From CAZRUA01 sp964603125 (lineage in GTDB: Bacteria; Bacteroidota; Bacteroidia; B-17B0; Aurantibacillaceae): a DNA stretch of 64,000 nt. The number at the start of each line of letters is the position of its first letter. Within the stretch, counting starts at the first letter, position 1. The position numbers and the translations under genes were made by a program. Location: positions 1 to 64,000 of the forward strand of contig CAZRUA010000001.1 of the NCBI GenBank assembly GCA_964603125.1. The letters run 5' to 3'. Shown here in pieces: positions 23,795 to 33,444 of this stretch. Under the pieces are notes generated by a model, which saw only the letters and a list, made by a program, of their open reading frames with translations, was not told the origin of the DNA and made no database searches.

Positions 23795-24795
23795 TAATAC
23801 AATTAGAAGCAGAAATAACTAAAGAAGATGAAGTTAAACTTTATGCTTATTTAGAAAGTATTAAATACAATACAACAACGGTAAAAACACAAGCAGAGAA
23901 CTATTTGGTTTGTATTGGTAAATCAGAATTTGATATTAGAAACATTGGTAGTTTGCAGGGAGTACGCGACGTGCACATTGTTTCGGATAATTATAAATTA
24001 GTAAGTAAAAAATGGAAGGTTAATAATACACAAATCAATTTAGGTGATGGAGTTATTATTGGCGCTGGTAGTCCAACTATTATGGCTGGCCCATGCTCTG
24101 TTGAGAGTGAAGAGCAAATGCGAAAAATAATTAATCATTTAGTTAGTAATAATATTAGGATATTGCGTGGAGGCGTTTTCAAACCAAGGAGTTCACCTTA
24201 TGCATTCAGAGGCGCTGGAATTGAGGGTTTAAAGATGATGAGAGAATTGTGCGATGAACATGGAATTAAAATTATAACTGAGGTAATGCAGGTGTCGCAA
24301 ATTGAAGAAATGATAGATTATGTGGATATTTTTCAAGTAGGCGCTCGAAACTCACAAAACTTTAATCTACTTGATTCATTGGGTGAAATAGACAAGCCAG
24401 TAATGATAAAACGAGGAATAAGTGGAACAATTGAGGAATTGCTTTATTCAGCTGAATATGTTTTTAGTAAAGGAAATGAGAAACTACTTTTATGTGAAAG
24501 AGGAATAAGAACCTTTGAAACAGCTTACCGAAATACATTTGATATAAATGCAATACAAGTACTTAAAGATAAAACACATTTACCTGTGATAGCGGATCCT
24601 TCGCATGGGGTTGGTATTAGGAAGTATGTTTCTAAATTAGCACTCTCGTCAATCATTAGTGGTGCCGATGGAGTAATTTATGAGCTGCACGAAAAGCCAG
24701 AGGAAGCAATCTCAGATGGCCAACAAACCCTCAATTTTTATGAATCGGAAAGGTTGATTAAAGCCGTAAATTCAGTTGTAAACATGGATATTTAG
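23791..24795 (+). CDS. aroF: 3-deoxy-7-phosphoheptulonate (DAHP) synthase, type I-beta
   Basis: 334 residues. It condenses phosphoenolpyruvate and erythrose 4-phosphate, the entry step of the shikimate pathway. Residues ~1-72 form a ferredoxin-like regulatory domain as in Thermotoga-type enzymes. The barrel starts with MAGPCSVES (metal-binding Cys at residue 102) and contains FKPRSSPYAFRG and ADPSHGVG. Its gene is the last of the trp operon and starts inside trpA, so the trp attenuator should also control this upstream pathway step. No chorismate mutase domain is attached. The symbol follows common usage for the family; aroG or aroA appears in some annotations. Confidence 0.9.
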   Translation: MIIQLEAEITKEDEVKLYAYLESIKYNTTTVKTQAENYLVCIGKSEFDIRNIGSLQGVRDVHIVSDNYKLVSKKWKVNNTQINLGDGVIIGAGSPTIMAGPCSVESEEQMRKIINHLVSNNIRILRGGVFKPRSSPYAFRGAGIEGLKMMRELCDEHGIKIITEVMQVSQIEEMIDYVDIFQVGARNSQNFNLLDSLGEIDKPVMIKRGISGTIEELLYSAEYVFSKGNEKLLLCERGIRTFETAYRNTFDINAIQVLKDKTHLPVIADPSHGVGIRKYVSKLALSSIISGADGVIYELHEKPEEAISDGQQTLNFYESERLIKAVNSVVNMDI

Positions 24796-24876
24796 CCTAA
24801 GAGGGGCTATTTTAAAATAAATTTTTACTTTCGTTGATGACCTTTTACCTTTTTCTACATTAATAGAAAACAAACA

Positions 24877-25419
24877 ATGAGTGATCAAGAAATTCTTCAA
24901 CTTTTAAGGGATGGAAAAGTACATCCAGCTATTAAAAAAGTGTACAATTATTTTCCAGTTGTAAGGAAATTTATTGTTGCTAATAATGGCTCTAAACAGG
25001 GAGCAGAAGATGTTTTTCAAGATGCATTGGTAATTTTTATTAATAAGGTTAAGGACGAAAGATTTGAGTTAACAAGCGCAATTGACACCTATCTTTTTTC
25101 GGTTTGCCGTTTTATTTGGCTTGAGCAATTGCGCGCTAAGCAAAAGGAAATTAAAAACACCAACCAAGTTAAATTCGAATTTTATCAAAATGATGCACTA
25201 GAAAACGATGTTAAATCTGATGCTACTTTAAAGCAAGCACAACGAGCAATTGAAAGCCTTGGCGAAAAATGTCAGGAAATTTTAACTCTATTTTATTTTA
25301 ATAAATGGAGTATGAAAGCAATTGCAGAAAAACTTAAGTTCTCATCCGAGAAAGTTGCTAAAAATCAAAAGTATCGCTGCATTGAAAAAGCAAAGCAATT
25401 TGCAAAAACTAACATTTAA
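24877..25419 (+). CDS. ECF-type RNA polymerase sigma factor
   Basis: 180 residues. Region 2 spans ~residues 25-95 (AEDVFQDALVIFINKV, then TYLFSVCRFIWLEQLR). Region 4 spans ~122-172 (ESLGEKCQEILTLFYFNKWSMKAIAEKL), a helix-turn-helix for the -35 element. The spacing and lack of regions 1 and 3 mark the ECF (group 4) class. The gene is followed after 11 bases by an anti-sigma-like membrane protein, the usual pairing. A TACTTTCG sequence at 24826-24833 is a one-mismatch -7 element and could be its promoter. Target genes are unknown. Confidence 0.88.
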   Translation: MSDQEILQLLRDGKVHPAIKKVYNYFPVVRKFIVANNGSKQGAEDVFQDALVIFINKVKDERFELTSAIDTYLFSVCRFIWLEQLRAKQKEIKNTNQVKFEFYQNDALENDVKSDATLKQAQRAIESLGEKCQEILTLFYFNKWSMKAIAEKLKFSSEKVAKNQKYRCIEKAKQFAKTNI

Positions 25420-25430
25420 AACTAGGCATC

Positions 25431-27770
25431 ATGGAAAAATTCACACGTATAATCGACCAATATTTAAATAATGAGCTCAATCAATTGGAAAGAGAGGCTT
25501 TTGAGCAAGCATTAAAAACAAATTCGGATCTAAAATCCGAGTATGAACTTCAAGTTAAAATAAACGCGGGAGCGGAACGTAAAGGCTTATCAAAGGAGGT
25601 AAATAAAAGCATAAAAAAGGTAAAATTCAATAAAACACTTACCAAAGCAATTATTACCCTTGCAACTATTGGTTTAATTACGGCTCTGGCAGTAGGAATT
25701 AAAACAAAAGTGTTGGATAAGCAAGTTAATCATGTTGAGTATGAAAAGACGGAAGAGGGTAAGGATAATTGGACGGAGGCAGACAAGAATTTAACATCCC
25801 AGTTCTTTGAGATAAATAATGCAAAGGATACTATTATTGAAACTACAGGTGGAATTGTTTTTTTAATTCCCGCTAATGCTTTTAATAAAGTTGTAGATAA
25901 GGTGAGAATTGAAGTAAAAGAAGCTTTAAGTGCTTTTGAAATAATGAAGGCAGGTTTAAGTACCACAAGTAATGGGCAGCTGTTAGAAACAGGAGGAATG
26001 TTTTATATTAATGCTCGCAATGGAGAAGAGAATCTTAGTTTAAAAGCGGACAAAAAAATAGAAGTGAGTGTGCCTTATAGTGGTAAAAACACGAATATGC
26101 AATTGTTTGATGGCGTTCGTGAAAAGGACGGAACTATAAATTGGATTAATCCTAAAAAGGTAAATCGCGAATTAGTTACAACAGAAATTACAAAATTAAA
26201 TTTTTACCCCCCTACTTATTTAGAAAACCTAAGCAATTGGAATTATAATATAAAGGATAAGAAATTTACTGATAGTTTGTATTATTCGTTCGGATTCGAT
26301 ATAAATCAATCAAAGTGGCCACAAATTGAGTATAAAGATACAAGTGCAAATGTAAAGATAACAACCCTGCTTAAAGGAGCAGAGTTGTTTGATAAAAATT
26401 GTAAAGTCTGCCATTTTTCAAATCTAAGATCGACTGGCCCAGCTCTAAGTGGTTGCGTATCCAGAGCCCCTGGTGGAGAAGAATGGATTAAAAATCTAAT
26501 AAGGGGAAAAATATCGTCTGAAGATAGATATAGGAATAAGTTAATTTCAGATTATGGAACTATGATGACTAGTTTCGCGGATCTTTCAGATTCCGAATTA
26601 TCAAATATTATAGAGTTTTTGAAAAGATATGAAAATGAAAAAATAAATTTTAAACCAGATTACACTATTGGAATTAATCCATTGGTAATTAAAAGTATTT
26701 GGGATAAGAAATTCAATAAAACGATTTTGGCAACTAAAGAATTTGAGGAAAGATTGCAGGTTATATTTAAAACATGTCGAGAGGATATTTTAATGTTGTA
26801 TGTAAATAATTTGGATAAAAATTTATACGAGATTGATAGTTTGGTGACAAAAATTGGTGTTGAAGGTTGGGACGAAAAGTTTAAAGAGTTTTACGAAAGA
26901 AAGGATGGAGGAGTTAAAATTGAGAATAATTCACAAAGGGCTTTAAAGGAATATTTAAACAATAAAATGGAAGAATATTCAAGAATAATAAAGAGCGAAA
27001 GGATTAAATTACTTAAGGAAGAAATGGAATTAAATAAATTGGCAGAGAATAAGAAGCAAGTTAATGAAAATGCTAAGTTAAAACAAGCTAATCAGAACTA
27101 TGAACAAGAGTTGGAAATAAATTTGAATGAAGCATACCATCAATTAGGTAAGGAGAGACCAAGGAGTTTACTCAGTAATTTTGTAAGCGGAAGTATTTCA
27201 TCGTTAGGGTGGAAAAATGTTGATGCATATGTGATAAATTCTACATCAAATAGATCCACACTTAATTATGTTGAAAAGGAAACAGGGAAAACAGCCAATA
27301 TAAAATACTTGAAATTAGAAGTCGAGGTTGTCGATTATTCGAAATATGATAGGGTTGTCGCTTATTTACTACCAAACAAATTATCAAGCTATATGAGTAT
27401 GCCAAATAAATCGGGTAAATTCAATGAGAGTTTAAATGAACTCATGAGTTACAATTTGATGGTAATTGGATACAAGGGCGATATGGTCTTTGGTGCTGAG
27501 CATATGCATATAGAACCTATAAATTATAAGATTAATTTAAAACAAACAAGTCCAAAGGAAATCGAAAGCAAAGTAAGAAAGTTTAGTAGCTTTGAGCAAG
27601 CTAGAGATTTAATAGAAGAAACCAATTATCAGACATTTGATTTGAGTTATATTAAGAAACAAAAGGAAATTGTTAAGCGAAATGAATTGACAAACAAGGT
27701 CAAACTTGTTATTTTCCCTTGTTCTAATTTAAACGAAGCAAAAGTAGACTCGGCCACGTGGAAATATTAA
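25431..27770 (+). CDS. Anti-sigma-like membrane protein with a cytochrome c domain
   Basis: 779 residues. Residues 1-65 are a cytoplasmic, acidic helical segment (IIDQYLNNELNQLEREAFEQ) like the anti-sigma N-termini of Bacteroidota, though without a zinc-binding HxxxCxxC. A membrane helix spans ~72-92. The periplasmic part has a beta-rich domain at ~130-250 (IVFLIPANAF, LLETGGMFYINA). A class I cytochrome c domain follows at ~305-402: CKVCH at 324-328 binds haem, GPALSG follows, and Met377 or Met378 is the likely axial ligand. A long charged coiled coil (~500-565) and a C-terminal domain complete it. It probably sequesters the sigma factor encoded 11 bases upstream. The haem domain suggests redox or respiratory sensing, which is inference. 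Confidence 0.75.
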   Translation: MEKFTRIIDQYLNNELNQLEREAFEQALKTNSDLKSEYELQVKINAGAERKGLSKEVNKSIKKVKFNKTLTKAIITLATIGLITALAVGIKTKVLDKQVNHVEYEKTEEGKDNWTEADKNLTSQFFEINNAKDTIIETTGGIVFLIPANAFNKVVDKVRIEVKEALSAFEIMKAGLSTTSNGQLLETGGMFYINARNGEENLSLKADKKIEVSVPYSGKNTNMQLFDGVREKDGTINWINPKKVNRELVTTEITKLNFYPPTYLENLSNWNYNIKDKKFTDSLYYSFGFDINQSKWPQIEYKDTSANVKITTLLKGAELFDKNCKVCHFSNLRSTGPALSGCVSRAPGGEEWIKNLIRGKISSEDRYRNKLISDYGTMMTSFADLSDSELSNIIEFLKRYENEKINFKPDYTIGINPLVIKSIWDKKFNKTILATKEFEERLQVIFKTCREDILMLYVNNLDKNLYEIDSLVTKIGVEGWDEKFKEFYERKDGGVKIENNSQRALKEYLNNKMEEYSRIIKSERIKLLKEEMELNKLAENKKQVNENAKLKQANQNYEQELEINLNEAYHQLGKERPRSLLSNFVSGSISSLGWKNVDAYVINSTSNRSTLNYVEKETGKTANIKYLKLEVEVVDYSKYDRVVAYLLPNKLSSYMSMPNKSGKFNESLNELMSYNLMVIGYKGDMVFGAEHMHIEPINYKINLKQTSPKEIESKVRKFSSFEQARDLIEETNYQTFDLSYIKKQKEIVKRNELTNKVKLVIFPCSNLNEAKVDSATWKY

Positions 27771-28606
27771 AATATCAAAAACTGCAACACAATAAACCCA
27801 TCTACTACAAAGTAGTAATAAACTTGCGGTGTACTAGGTTTAATTTTATAAATAGCTAATAAGCAAAGTGTGCTAAAAGCTATAACTAATAAAATGGATA
27901 GGGTTTTATTTAAGTAAAGGCACATTAAAAGGGCGTAAACTAAAACTAAAATGTAAATTAGAATTTTAGTTTTTGCTAAGCCAAATTTTACAGGTAATGT
28001 AATGGTGTTTTTTTCTAAATCGTATTGCATATCTCTAATATCAAATGGTATACATAGCGCAATGAGCAAAATAAATTGCGCTATGATATACTGTAAGTGA
28101 GAAGAGTTAATTTTTAAATCGGCTAAATAAAATGGAATAACAACTGCACTTGCTGTCCAAACAGCTGCAACAACAGTGGGTTTTAAATAAGTGAATTTGC
28201 GCAAATTAGTTTTGGGTAAAAAATAAAATAACGAAACGGAGAATAAAACGCTTAATAGTATAAAGGATTTAAAACCTATTTGAAACAGAATGAATAATGA
28301 GGAAATTAAGCAAAGTATAATTAAACACAAATACACAAATCTATATTTGTAATAATAAGAACTTCTAACATTAGTGTTTTTAGAAAAATAAAAAGATATA
28401 TAACAGCGTTGTAAATTATAAACTACAAAGGTTCCTAAAAACAGCAACAGCGCATAAAGAATTTGGTTTGTTGTAACATTGGTATTAATTACATAGTTTG
28501 TTTGCATACACAAACAAAAAGCACAAAACGAAATAAATAAATTAGTATAGGCAAAATGTTTTAACCATTTGTTTTCTACCAATGGTATATGCTTGTTGGA
28601 TTGCAT
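27767..28606 (-). CDS. UbiA-family-like integral membrane protein
   Basis: 279 residues with about eight hydrophobic helices. The segment DIRDMQYDLEKNTITLPVKFG resembles the second Asp-rich motif (DxxD...) plus the following region of UbiA prenyltransferases. The first motif, normally NDxxDxxxD, is replaced by NLQRCYISFYF, so the catalytic metal site looks incomplete. It may be a divergent or inactive member, or act on another substrate. It begins one base after the stop of the sterol-desaturase-family gene, so the pair is an operon and may act on the same lipid. Its end overlaps the end of the convergent anti-sigma gene by four bases. Confidence 0.65.
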   Translation of the reverse strand: MQSNKHIPLVENKWLKHFAYTNLFISFCAFCLCMQTNYVINTNVTTNQILYALLLFLGTFVVYNLQRCYISFYFSKNTNVRSSYYYKYRFVYLCLIILCLISSLFILFQIGFKSFILLSVLFSVSLFYFLPKTNLRKFTYLKPTVVAAVWTASAVVIPFYLADLKINSSHLQYIIAQFILLIALCIPFDIRDMQYDLEKNTITLPVKFGLAKTKILIYILVLVYALLMCLYLNKTLSILLVIAFSTLCLLAIYKIKPSTPQVYYYFVVDGFIVLQFLIF

Positions 28607-28607
28607 C

Positions 28608-29744
28608 TTAACGTTTCGATCTTTCTTCCATGTTCAAATCCTCATTCAATGGGTTTTGTAAAAAAGGGTGTACCATTTGTTTAATGTAGCCTTTAGGGTA
28701 ATTACTTTCGTGCAATCCTGTGCCTTCAGGCCAAACATTATCGGGTAAATAGTAGGTTCCAAAAATTCTATCGATAAAAGGGAAGATGGTGGCAAAGTTT
28801 TTACCATAATACTTTGGGTCTTCGCAATGATGCCAATGGTGATATTGTGGCGTTGCGAAAATATATTTTAAAAAACCAAAATTAATGCGTGTGTTAGAGT
28901 GTATTAATACCGCATGTATTGCCATAAATAAAATGTAAATATTAAATACAAGTGGAGTAAATCCAAAAACATAAAGTGGAGTAAAAGCGGCACACCGTGT
29001 AACACATATATCAATAAAGTGGGTGCGACTTCCTGCTAACCAATCCATGTTTTGTGTGGAATGGTGAATAGAATGAAATCTCCATAAAAAAGCACGCGAA
29101 TGAAAAAATCTATGCGTCCAATATTGGCAGAAGTCCGTTACAAAAAATGCAAAAAACAATTGAATACCAAAAGGTAAATTTTGAACCCAAACTTGTAAGC
29201 TCGAAAAACCTAACCCTCCAAAAACGGCTTTAGCAGGAGTTTGCACTGCTATTCCAAAAAACTGAATAAACAAATGGCTAATTACAAAATACACTAAATC
29301 TGTTTTCCATTCTTCATGAAATCTATCTTGCCCTAATCGTTTTGGCCAAACCATTTCAATGGGAACAAAAATAATTGCCATTAAAAGCAAATCTAAAAGC
29401 AACCAGTCTAAACCAAGGTACCACTTGCTTTCGCCAACAACAGATGGTTCAACTTTAAAACCACCTATTAGTATTGTTGAAACAATAATTAGTAAACCAA
29501 TTAATGAGTAGGATTTCTTTTTACTTAAAATAAAACTAAGCACTGCAAAAAATAACGATGCAATAATGCATAACGAAAGTAAGAGAGCCATATCTTCTCC
29601 ACGATATATTTCTCTAAATTCTGGCGAGGTTAATATTCGAGGGTATTTAAAGCAAAATACCGCTAAAAAAGAAAGTGAAGCAAGAAAAATAGATACATAA
29701 CCGCTAATTTTTCCTTCACCTATTTTAAAACTATTTTCTGTCAT
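28608..29744 (-). CDS. Sterol desaturase / fatty acid hydroxylase family membrane protein
   Basis: 378 residues. Several N-terminal membrane helices precede the di-iron histidine cluster of the fatty acid hydroxylase superfamily: HRFFH, FHSIHHS and, near the end, QYHHWHH. Such enzymes introduce hydroxyls or double bonds into lipids, with iron on the cytoplasmic face. The substrate cannot be read from the sequence; carotenoid, sterol, fatty acid and ether-lipid members all share these boxes. The gene is transcribed with the UbiA-like gene that follows after one base. Confidence 0.85.
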   Translation of the reverse strand: MTENSFKIGEGKISGYVSIFLASLSFLAVFCFKYPRILTSPEFREIYRGEDMALLLSLCIIASLFFAVLSFILSKKKSYSLIGLLIIVSTILIGGFKVEPSVVGESKWYLGLDWLLLDLLLMAIIFVPIEMVWPKRLGQDRFHEEWKTDLVYFVISHLFIQFFGIAVQTPAKAVFGGLGFSSLQVWVQNLPFGIQLFFAFFVTDFCQYWTHRFFHSRAFLWRFHSIHHSTQNMDWLAGSRTHFIDICVTRCAAFTPLYVFGFTPLVFNIYILFMAIHAVLIHSNTRINFGFLKYIFATPQYHHWHHCEDPKYYGKNFATIFPFIDRIFGTYYLPDNVWPEGTGLHESNYPKGYIKQMVHPFLQNPLNEDLNMEERSKR

Positions 29745-29836
29745 AGAATAATCTTTTGGATAGTAAAAATAAAGAAAATTAGCAGAAAGGCTAAATATTT
29801 TAAGTGAGTGTGCTAATTAAGTGGTATTAAATCAAC

Positions 29837-29869
29837 AAAAAAAGCTTCGAATATCTCGAAGCTTTTTTT
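29837..29869 (-). terminator. Rho-independent terminator
   Basis: A near-perfect palindrome AAAAAGCTTCGA / TCGAAGCTTTTT around ATATC, flanked by A and T runs. It lies 17 bases beyond the minus-strand gene ending at 29886 and is symmetric enough to act both ways. Confidence 0.8.
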
Positions 29870-29885
29870 GTTATAATGAGTAATA

Positions 29886-31859
29886 TTATTTTGAAACGAT
29901 AAATTTGCTTGTGTAAATCTGTTCTTCTTGGTTTATTATTTTAAAAGTGTATATACCAGAAGTGTACAAGTTTAAATCAATTGAAACGTTGTTTGTGTTA
30001 TTTATTAAAGTGCGTTGCTCAATTCTATTTCCAAGTATATCATAAATTTCTAGACTTGCATTTTTTGAATCTATTAAATCAAGGTTAAAATTAATTTTAT
30101 CTTGAGCAGGATTTGGATATACGTTGATTGTTTTAACAATATCATTATAGTTTAAACCAACAGAGCCTGCAATAAAAGCGGTGTCATTTATAATGTTAAC
30201 AGGAATTTCATTTCCGCTAAAATCAATTAAACGTACATTTTCAATTTTATAATATTGATTAATTAATGAGTTTAATTTACCTGATACATTGTCAATAGTA
30301 ATAACTTTTAGTTCACACAATGTTCCTGAACCACTTACGTTTGCGTGATTTATTCTACTAATACCAATATCTACTTTTCCCTGTGCAGCAAAATTCTTAT
30401 TAATATAAACCGCACCTGTTCCCGAATTAAGCCAAGAGTTTGTATAGTCAACTCCAATGTTATTTGCATCAACAGAAGTCTCAGGGTAATCTAAAGTAAA
30501 AGCAATACCGTAAATATTGTTTGCCGGAATACTAGTTGTACCTAGAGTTATAGGAATGGTAACTAAACTACCTGTGTTATAATTACCAGCAGGGAAATTA
30601 ACTTCTAGCGGAATATCATTAGGGTTGTTTTGAACAGTGTTACTTAGTTTCATGACATGTGATAAACCATAGTTTTGAATAATGGCTGTAGTATCGCTAA
30701 AATTAATACCACCATCTCCATCACAATCGGCATGGTGCATATCAATACCCTGCGGAAGGTTTGTTCCCCAATTTGGACAAGATTGAGCAGTCCATGATAA
30801 ATTTGCTGAAGGACGTTGGGTTCCTAAGTTACCAAAGCCAATTCCAATATTTAAAACATCGTAAACATTTGCAAAACCATCGCTGTTAGCATCTCCAGGC
30901 CATACATCCGAATAATTGTTGTGAATAAACTCAACTATTACAACCGAATCAAGATTAGTATAGTTATATGAAGTGTAAGTTGCTTTGTAAATTCCTGGTG
31001 TAGAATAAGTATGATTAATAGCGATAGGAGTATTTGTAATTCCTGTATAAAGGTTGTAATTTGTTATTGAGGTACCATCTCCATAATCTACTTTTAGACG
31101 CATATTATCAAACCAACCACCTAATCCTTGCATAAAGGTATTTACATTGTGTGTTAGCGTTTGATTACCTCCAGTTAAATAAGTGACAGAACTATCTTCT
31201 ACTCCACAAAAACCAACATAATAATGGCTTTGGTTAGCAGCTACAAAACCAAATGCCGTGCTTGATTGATCAACAATACAACCATTAACATCCGTAACTT
31301 TAAAGCCGTATGCACCAAGATTTAAATTGCTGTTGTATGTTGTATTGGATGTTACAGTTAAAGTGTTAAAACTTGTCCCATCTTGGGTATATTGTAAGTG
31401 ATACGGTGCGGTTCCACCAGCAAAAGTAAAATTAGCTGTAACAGTTCCATTACAATCGTAAGGATTCCCAAAACCCGTTGCTATGTTTAAAATATTTGGC
31501 TGAGTTATATTAACCACAACAGAGTCGTAACAGTTACCATGCCCAGCATCAACAATATAAAAAGTATATTGTCCAGCGTTTAAATTAGTTATGGTATAGG
31601 TAGGGGCCCCATGCATTTGCACATAAGCTCCGATTGGAATCCCTGGGTTTTGGTAATCTAAGTAAGGCTGAACATTATATGGTCCGCCAAGCATATTTAA
31701 AGCAAGGTCTATACTTGCTGTTTGTCCATAACAAGTTATAGGTGTTAAAATGCCTGTAGGGGCAGGACCGCATTGTGCATTAGCCTTGCTAGTAAACACA
31801 AAGAGAATAATAAGGCTAAACGTCTTGATTATTGAGCTTTTTCGGGAGTTTGTTTTCAT
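29886..31859 (-). CDS. T9SS-secreted protein with SprB, PKD, dockerin-like and cohesin-like parts
   Basis: 657 residues from ATG 31859. The longer frame from 31901 places 14 residues before the signal peptide, which ends FVFTSKANAQ. Two SprB-like Ig modules come first ('GQYTFYIVDAGHGNCYD', 'YGFKVTDVNGC'), then a PKD-like segment with VDYGDG (~260). Two calcium-loop-like sequences, DANSDGFANVYD (~323) and DCDGDGGINFSD (~378), resemble a dockerin pair. A cohesin-like beta-sandwich follows at ~416-546. It ends in a type A sorting domain ('INVYPNPAQDKI'... 'YTSKFIVSK'). It is probably surface-exposed; the binding partner is unknown. Confidence 0.8.
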   Translation of the reverse strand: MKTNSRKSSIIKTFSLIILFVFTSKANAQCGPAPTGILTPITCYGQTASIDLALNMLGGPYNVQPYLDYQNPGIPIGAYVQMHGAPTYTITNLNAGQYTFYIVDAGHGNCYDSVVVNITQPNILNIATGFGNPYDCNGTVTANFTFAGGTAPYHLQYTQDGTSFNTLTVTSNTTYNSNLNLGAYGFKVTDVNGCIVDQSSTAFGFVAANQSHYYVGFCGVEDSSVTYLTGGNQTLTHNVNTFMQGLGGWFDNMRLKVDYGDGTSITNYNLYTGITNTPIAINHTYSTPGIYKATYTSYNYTNLDSVVIVEFIHNNYSDVWPGDANSDGFANVYDVLNIGIGFGNLGTQRPSANLSWTAQSCPNWGTNLPQGIDMHHADCDGDGGINFSDTTAIIQNYGLSHVMKLSNTVQNNPNDIPLEVNFPAGNYNTGSLVTIPITLGTTSIPANNIYGIAFTLDYPETSVDANNIGVDYTNSWLNSGTGAVYINKNFAAQGKVDIGISRINHANVSGSGTLCELKVITIDNVSGKLNSLINQYYKIENVRLIDFSGNEIPVNIINDTAFIAGSVGLNYNDIVKTINVYPNPAQDKINFNLDLIDSKNASLEIYDILGNRIEQRTLINNTNNVSIDLNLYTSGIYTFKIINQEEQIYTSKFIVSK

Positions 31860-32040
31860 TTTGTATATTATAAAGTTAATGTTAATTCTTGTTTTCAACA
31901 CAAAATTAGTTTAAGCATAGGCGAAAATCTAATTAATTTTAGTATGTTTATCGGTAAATAATTATAAAATTTTAATGAATATATTTATTTAAATAATTTA
32001 AAATCAATAAATTATGAATATCAATTAATACAAAATATCA

Positions 32041-33444
32041 ATGATTATTGAAAGTAAAACATACGACTTAATAACATCTTTAAGCGAAAAGGAGGCAAGT
32101 AGTTTTCGCGAATTTTTGCGTTCACCATTTTTCAACACGAATGAAACCTTGTTATTATGGTTTGATTATATCAGAAAAGCAGATTTTAGTATAGATGACC
32201 AAACAAAATACAAGCGTATTCATAATCAAAGTTATAATGAAAAAAAGCTTAGATATATTTTAAGCGAAATAAATATTTTGATAGAAAAGTATTTTGTGGT
32301 TCAAACATCAATTTCTGAATATAGTTTTTCTAAAAAAAGTATAATAGAAAGTTTAAATAAACGCAAGAGCCAAAAGCATGCATTGGCGCACCAAAGAGAG
32401 CTTTTAAATTATATTGAAAGCACAAAACAAAACGACAGTGATTTTTTGAAAACAAAATTTGAAATTGAAGAATTACTATTTAAATATGCGTCAGAATACG
32501 ATAATCGCTCGGTTGATAGTCGATTACAAAATTTATCAGAAAGTTTAGATACTTTTTATTTTGCAAAAAAACTGAAGTATTCCTGCGAAATGATTAATCA
32601 ACAAAATGTTTTGCAAGTAAAACACACACCACTTTTTATAAATGAAATTAAGTTTCAAATAGAAAATTCGAGGCTTATCGAAACGCCTGCGATTGCAGCA
32701 TATTATCGTATTTTAAATACATTGCTAGAACCCGAGAACGAAGATCATTATGATAAATTAAAAAACACATTACAACAAAATGCGAATGCTTTTTCTAAGC
32801 AAGAATTGAAAGACATGTTTACTTTTGCTCAAAACTACTGCATTAGAAAATTAAATAGTGGAGAGACAAAATATTTAAGCGAGTTATTTATAAACTATAA
32901 ATATTTAATAGAGCATGGAATTATTATTTCTGAAAATACATTGTCGCAATTTGATTTTAAGAACATAATTACAATTGCATTGCGTTTAAATGAGTTTGAT
33001 TGGGTTAGACAATTCATTAAGGATTACATAAAGCTTTTACCAAAGGGCGATGCCAAAAATGCGGAAATATATAATACAGCAAGGCTTCATTACGCATTAA
33101 AGGAAACACGAAAGGCAATGCAATTGATGCAAACAGTTGAATTTACCGATATTTATTATCATTTGGATGCAAAGGTTTTATTAATTAAAATTTACTATGA
33201 TTTAAATGAAGTAGAAGCCTTGTTGCCAGTATTAACAAACATGAATAATTATTTGCGACGCAACAAAAAAGTTTCGGAATATCAACGAAGCACGTATTTA
33301 AATTTTGTTCTTTTTGTAAAGAAAATGTTTAATTATAAAATGTTTGAAAAAGGAAATATAACTTTTATAAAGCAAGAAATAGAAAATACTAAAGCGGTTG
33401 CTGATATAAATTGGATTAAAACAAAGTTAACAGAACTTAATTAG
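32041..33444 (+). CDS. All-helical cytoplasmic protein of unknown function
   Basis: 467 residues, no signal peptide. The N-terminus 'ITSLSEKEASSFREFLRSPFFNTNE' followed by 'YNEKKLRYILSEINILIEKYF' is typical of a Bacteroidota-restricted helical family. The rest is TPR-like helical hairpins without a clean consensus. A second, distantly similar protein is encoded at 48849-50306 (start '...KSLSKEEARAFKLFANR'). No enzyme motif is seen. Its last four bases overlap the end of the convergent T9SS gene. Function unknown. Confidence 0.75.
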   Translation: MIIESKTYDLITSLSEKEASSFREFLRSPFFNTNETLLLWFDYIRKADFSIDDQTKYKRIHNQSYNEKKLRYILSEINILIEKYFVVQTSISEYSFSKKSIIESLNKRKSQKHALAHQRELLNYIESTKQNDSDFLKTKFEIEELLFKYASEYDNRSVDSRLQNLSESLDTFYFAKKLKYSCEMINQQNVLQVKHTPLFINEIKFQIENSRLIETPAIAAYYRILNTLLEPENEDHYDKLKNTLQQNANAFSKQELKDMFTFAQNYCIRKLNSGETKYLSELFINYKYLIEHGIIISENTLSQFDFKNIITIALRLNEFDWVRQFIKDYIKLLPKGDAKNAEIYNTARLHYALKETRKAMQLMQTVEFTDIYYHLDAKVLLIKIYYDLNEVEALLPVLTNMNNYLRRNKKVSEYQRSTYLNFVLFVKKMFNYKMFEKGNITFIKQEIENTKAVADINWIKTKLTELN

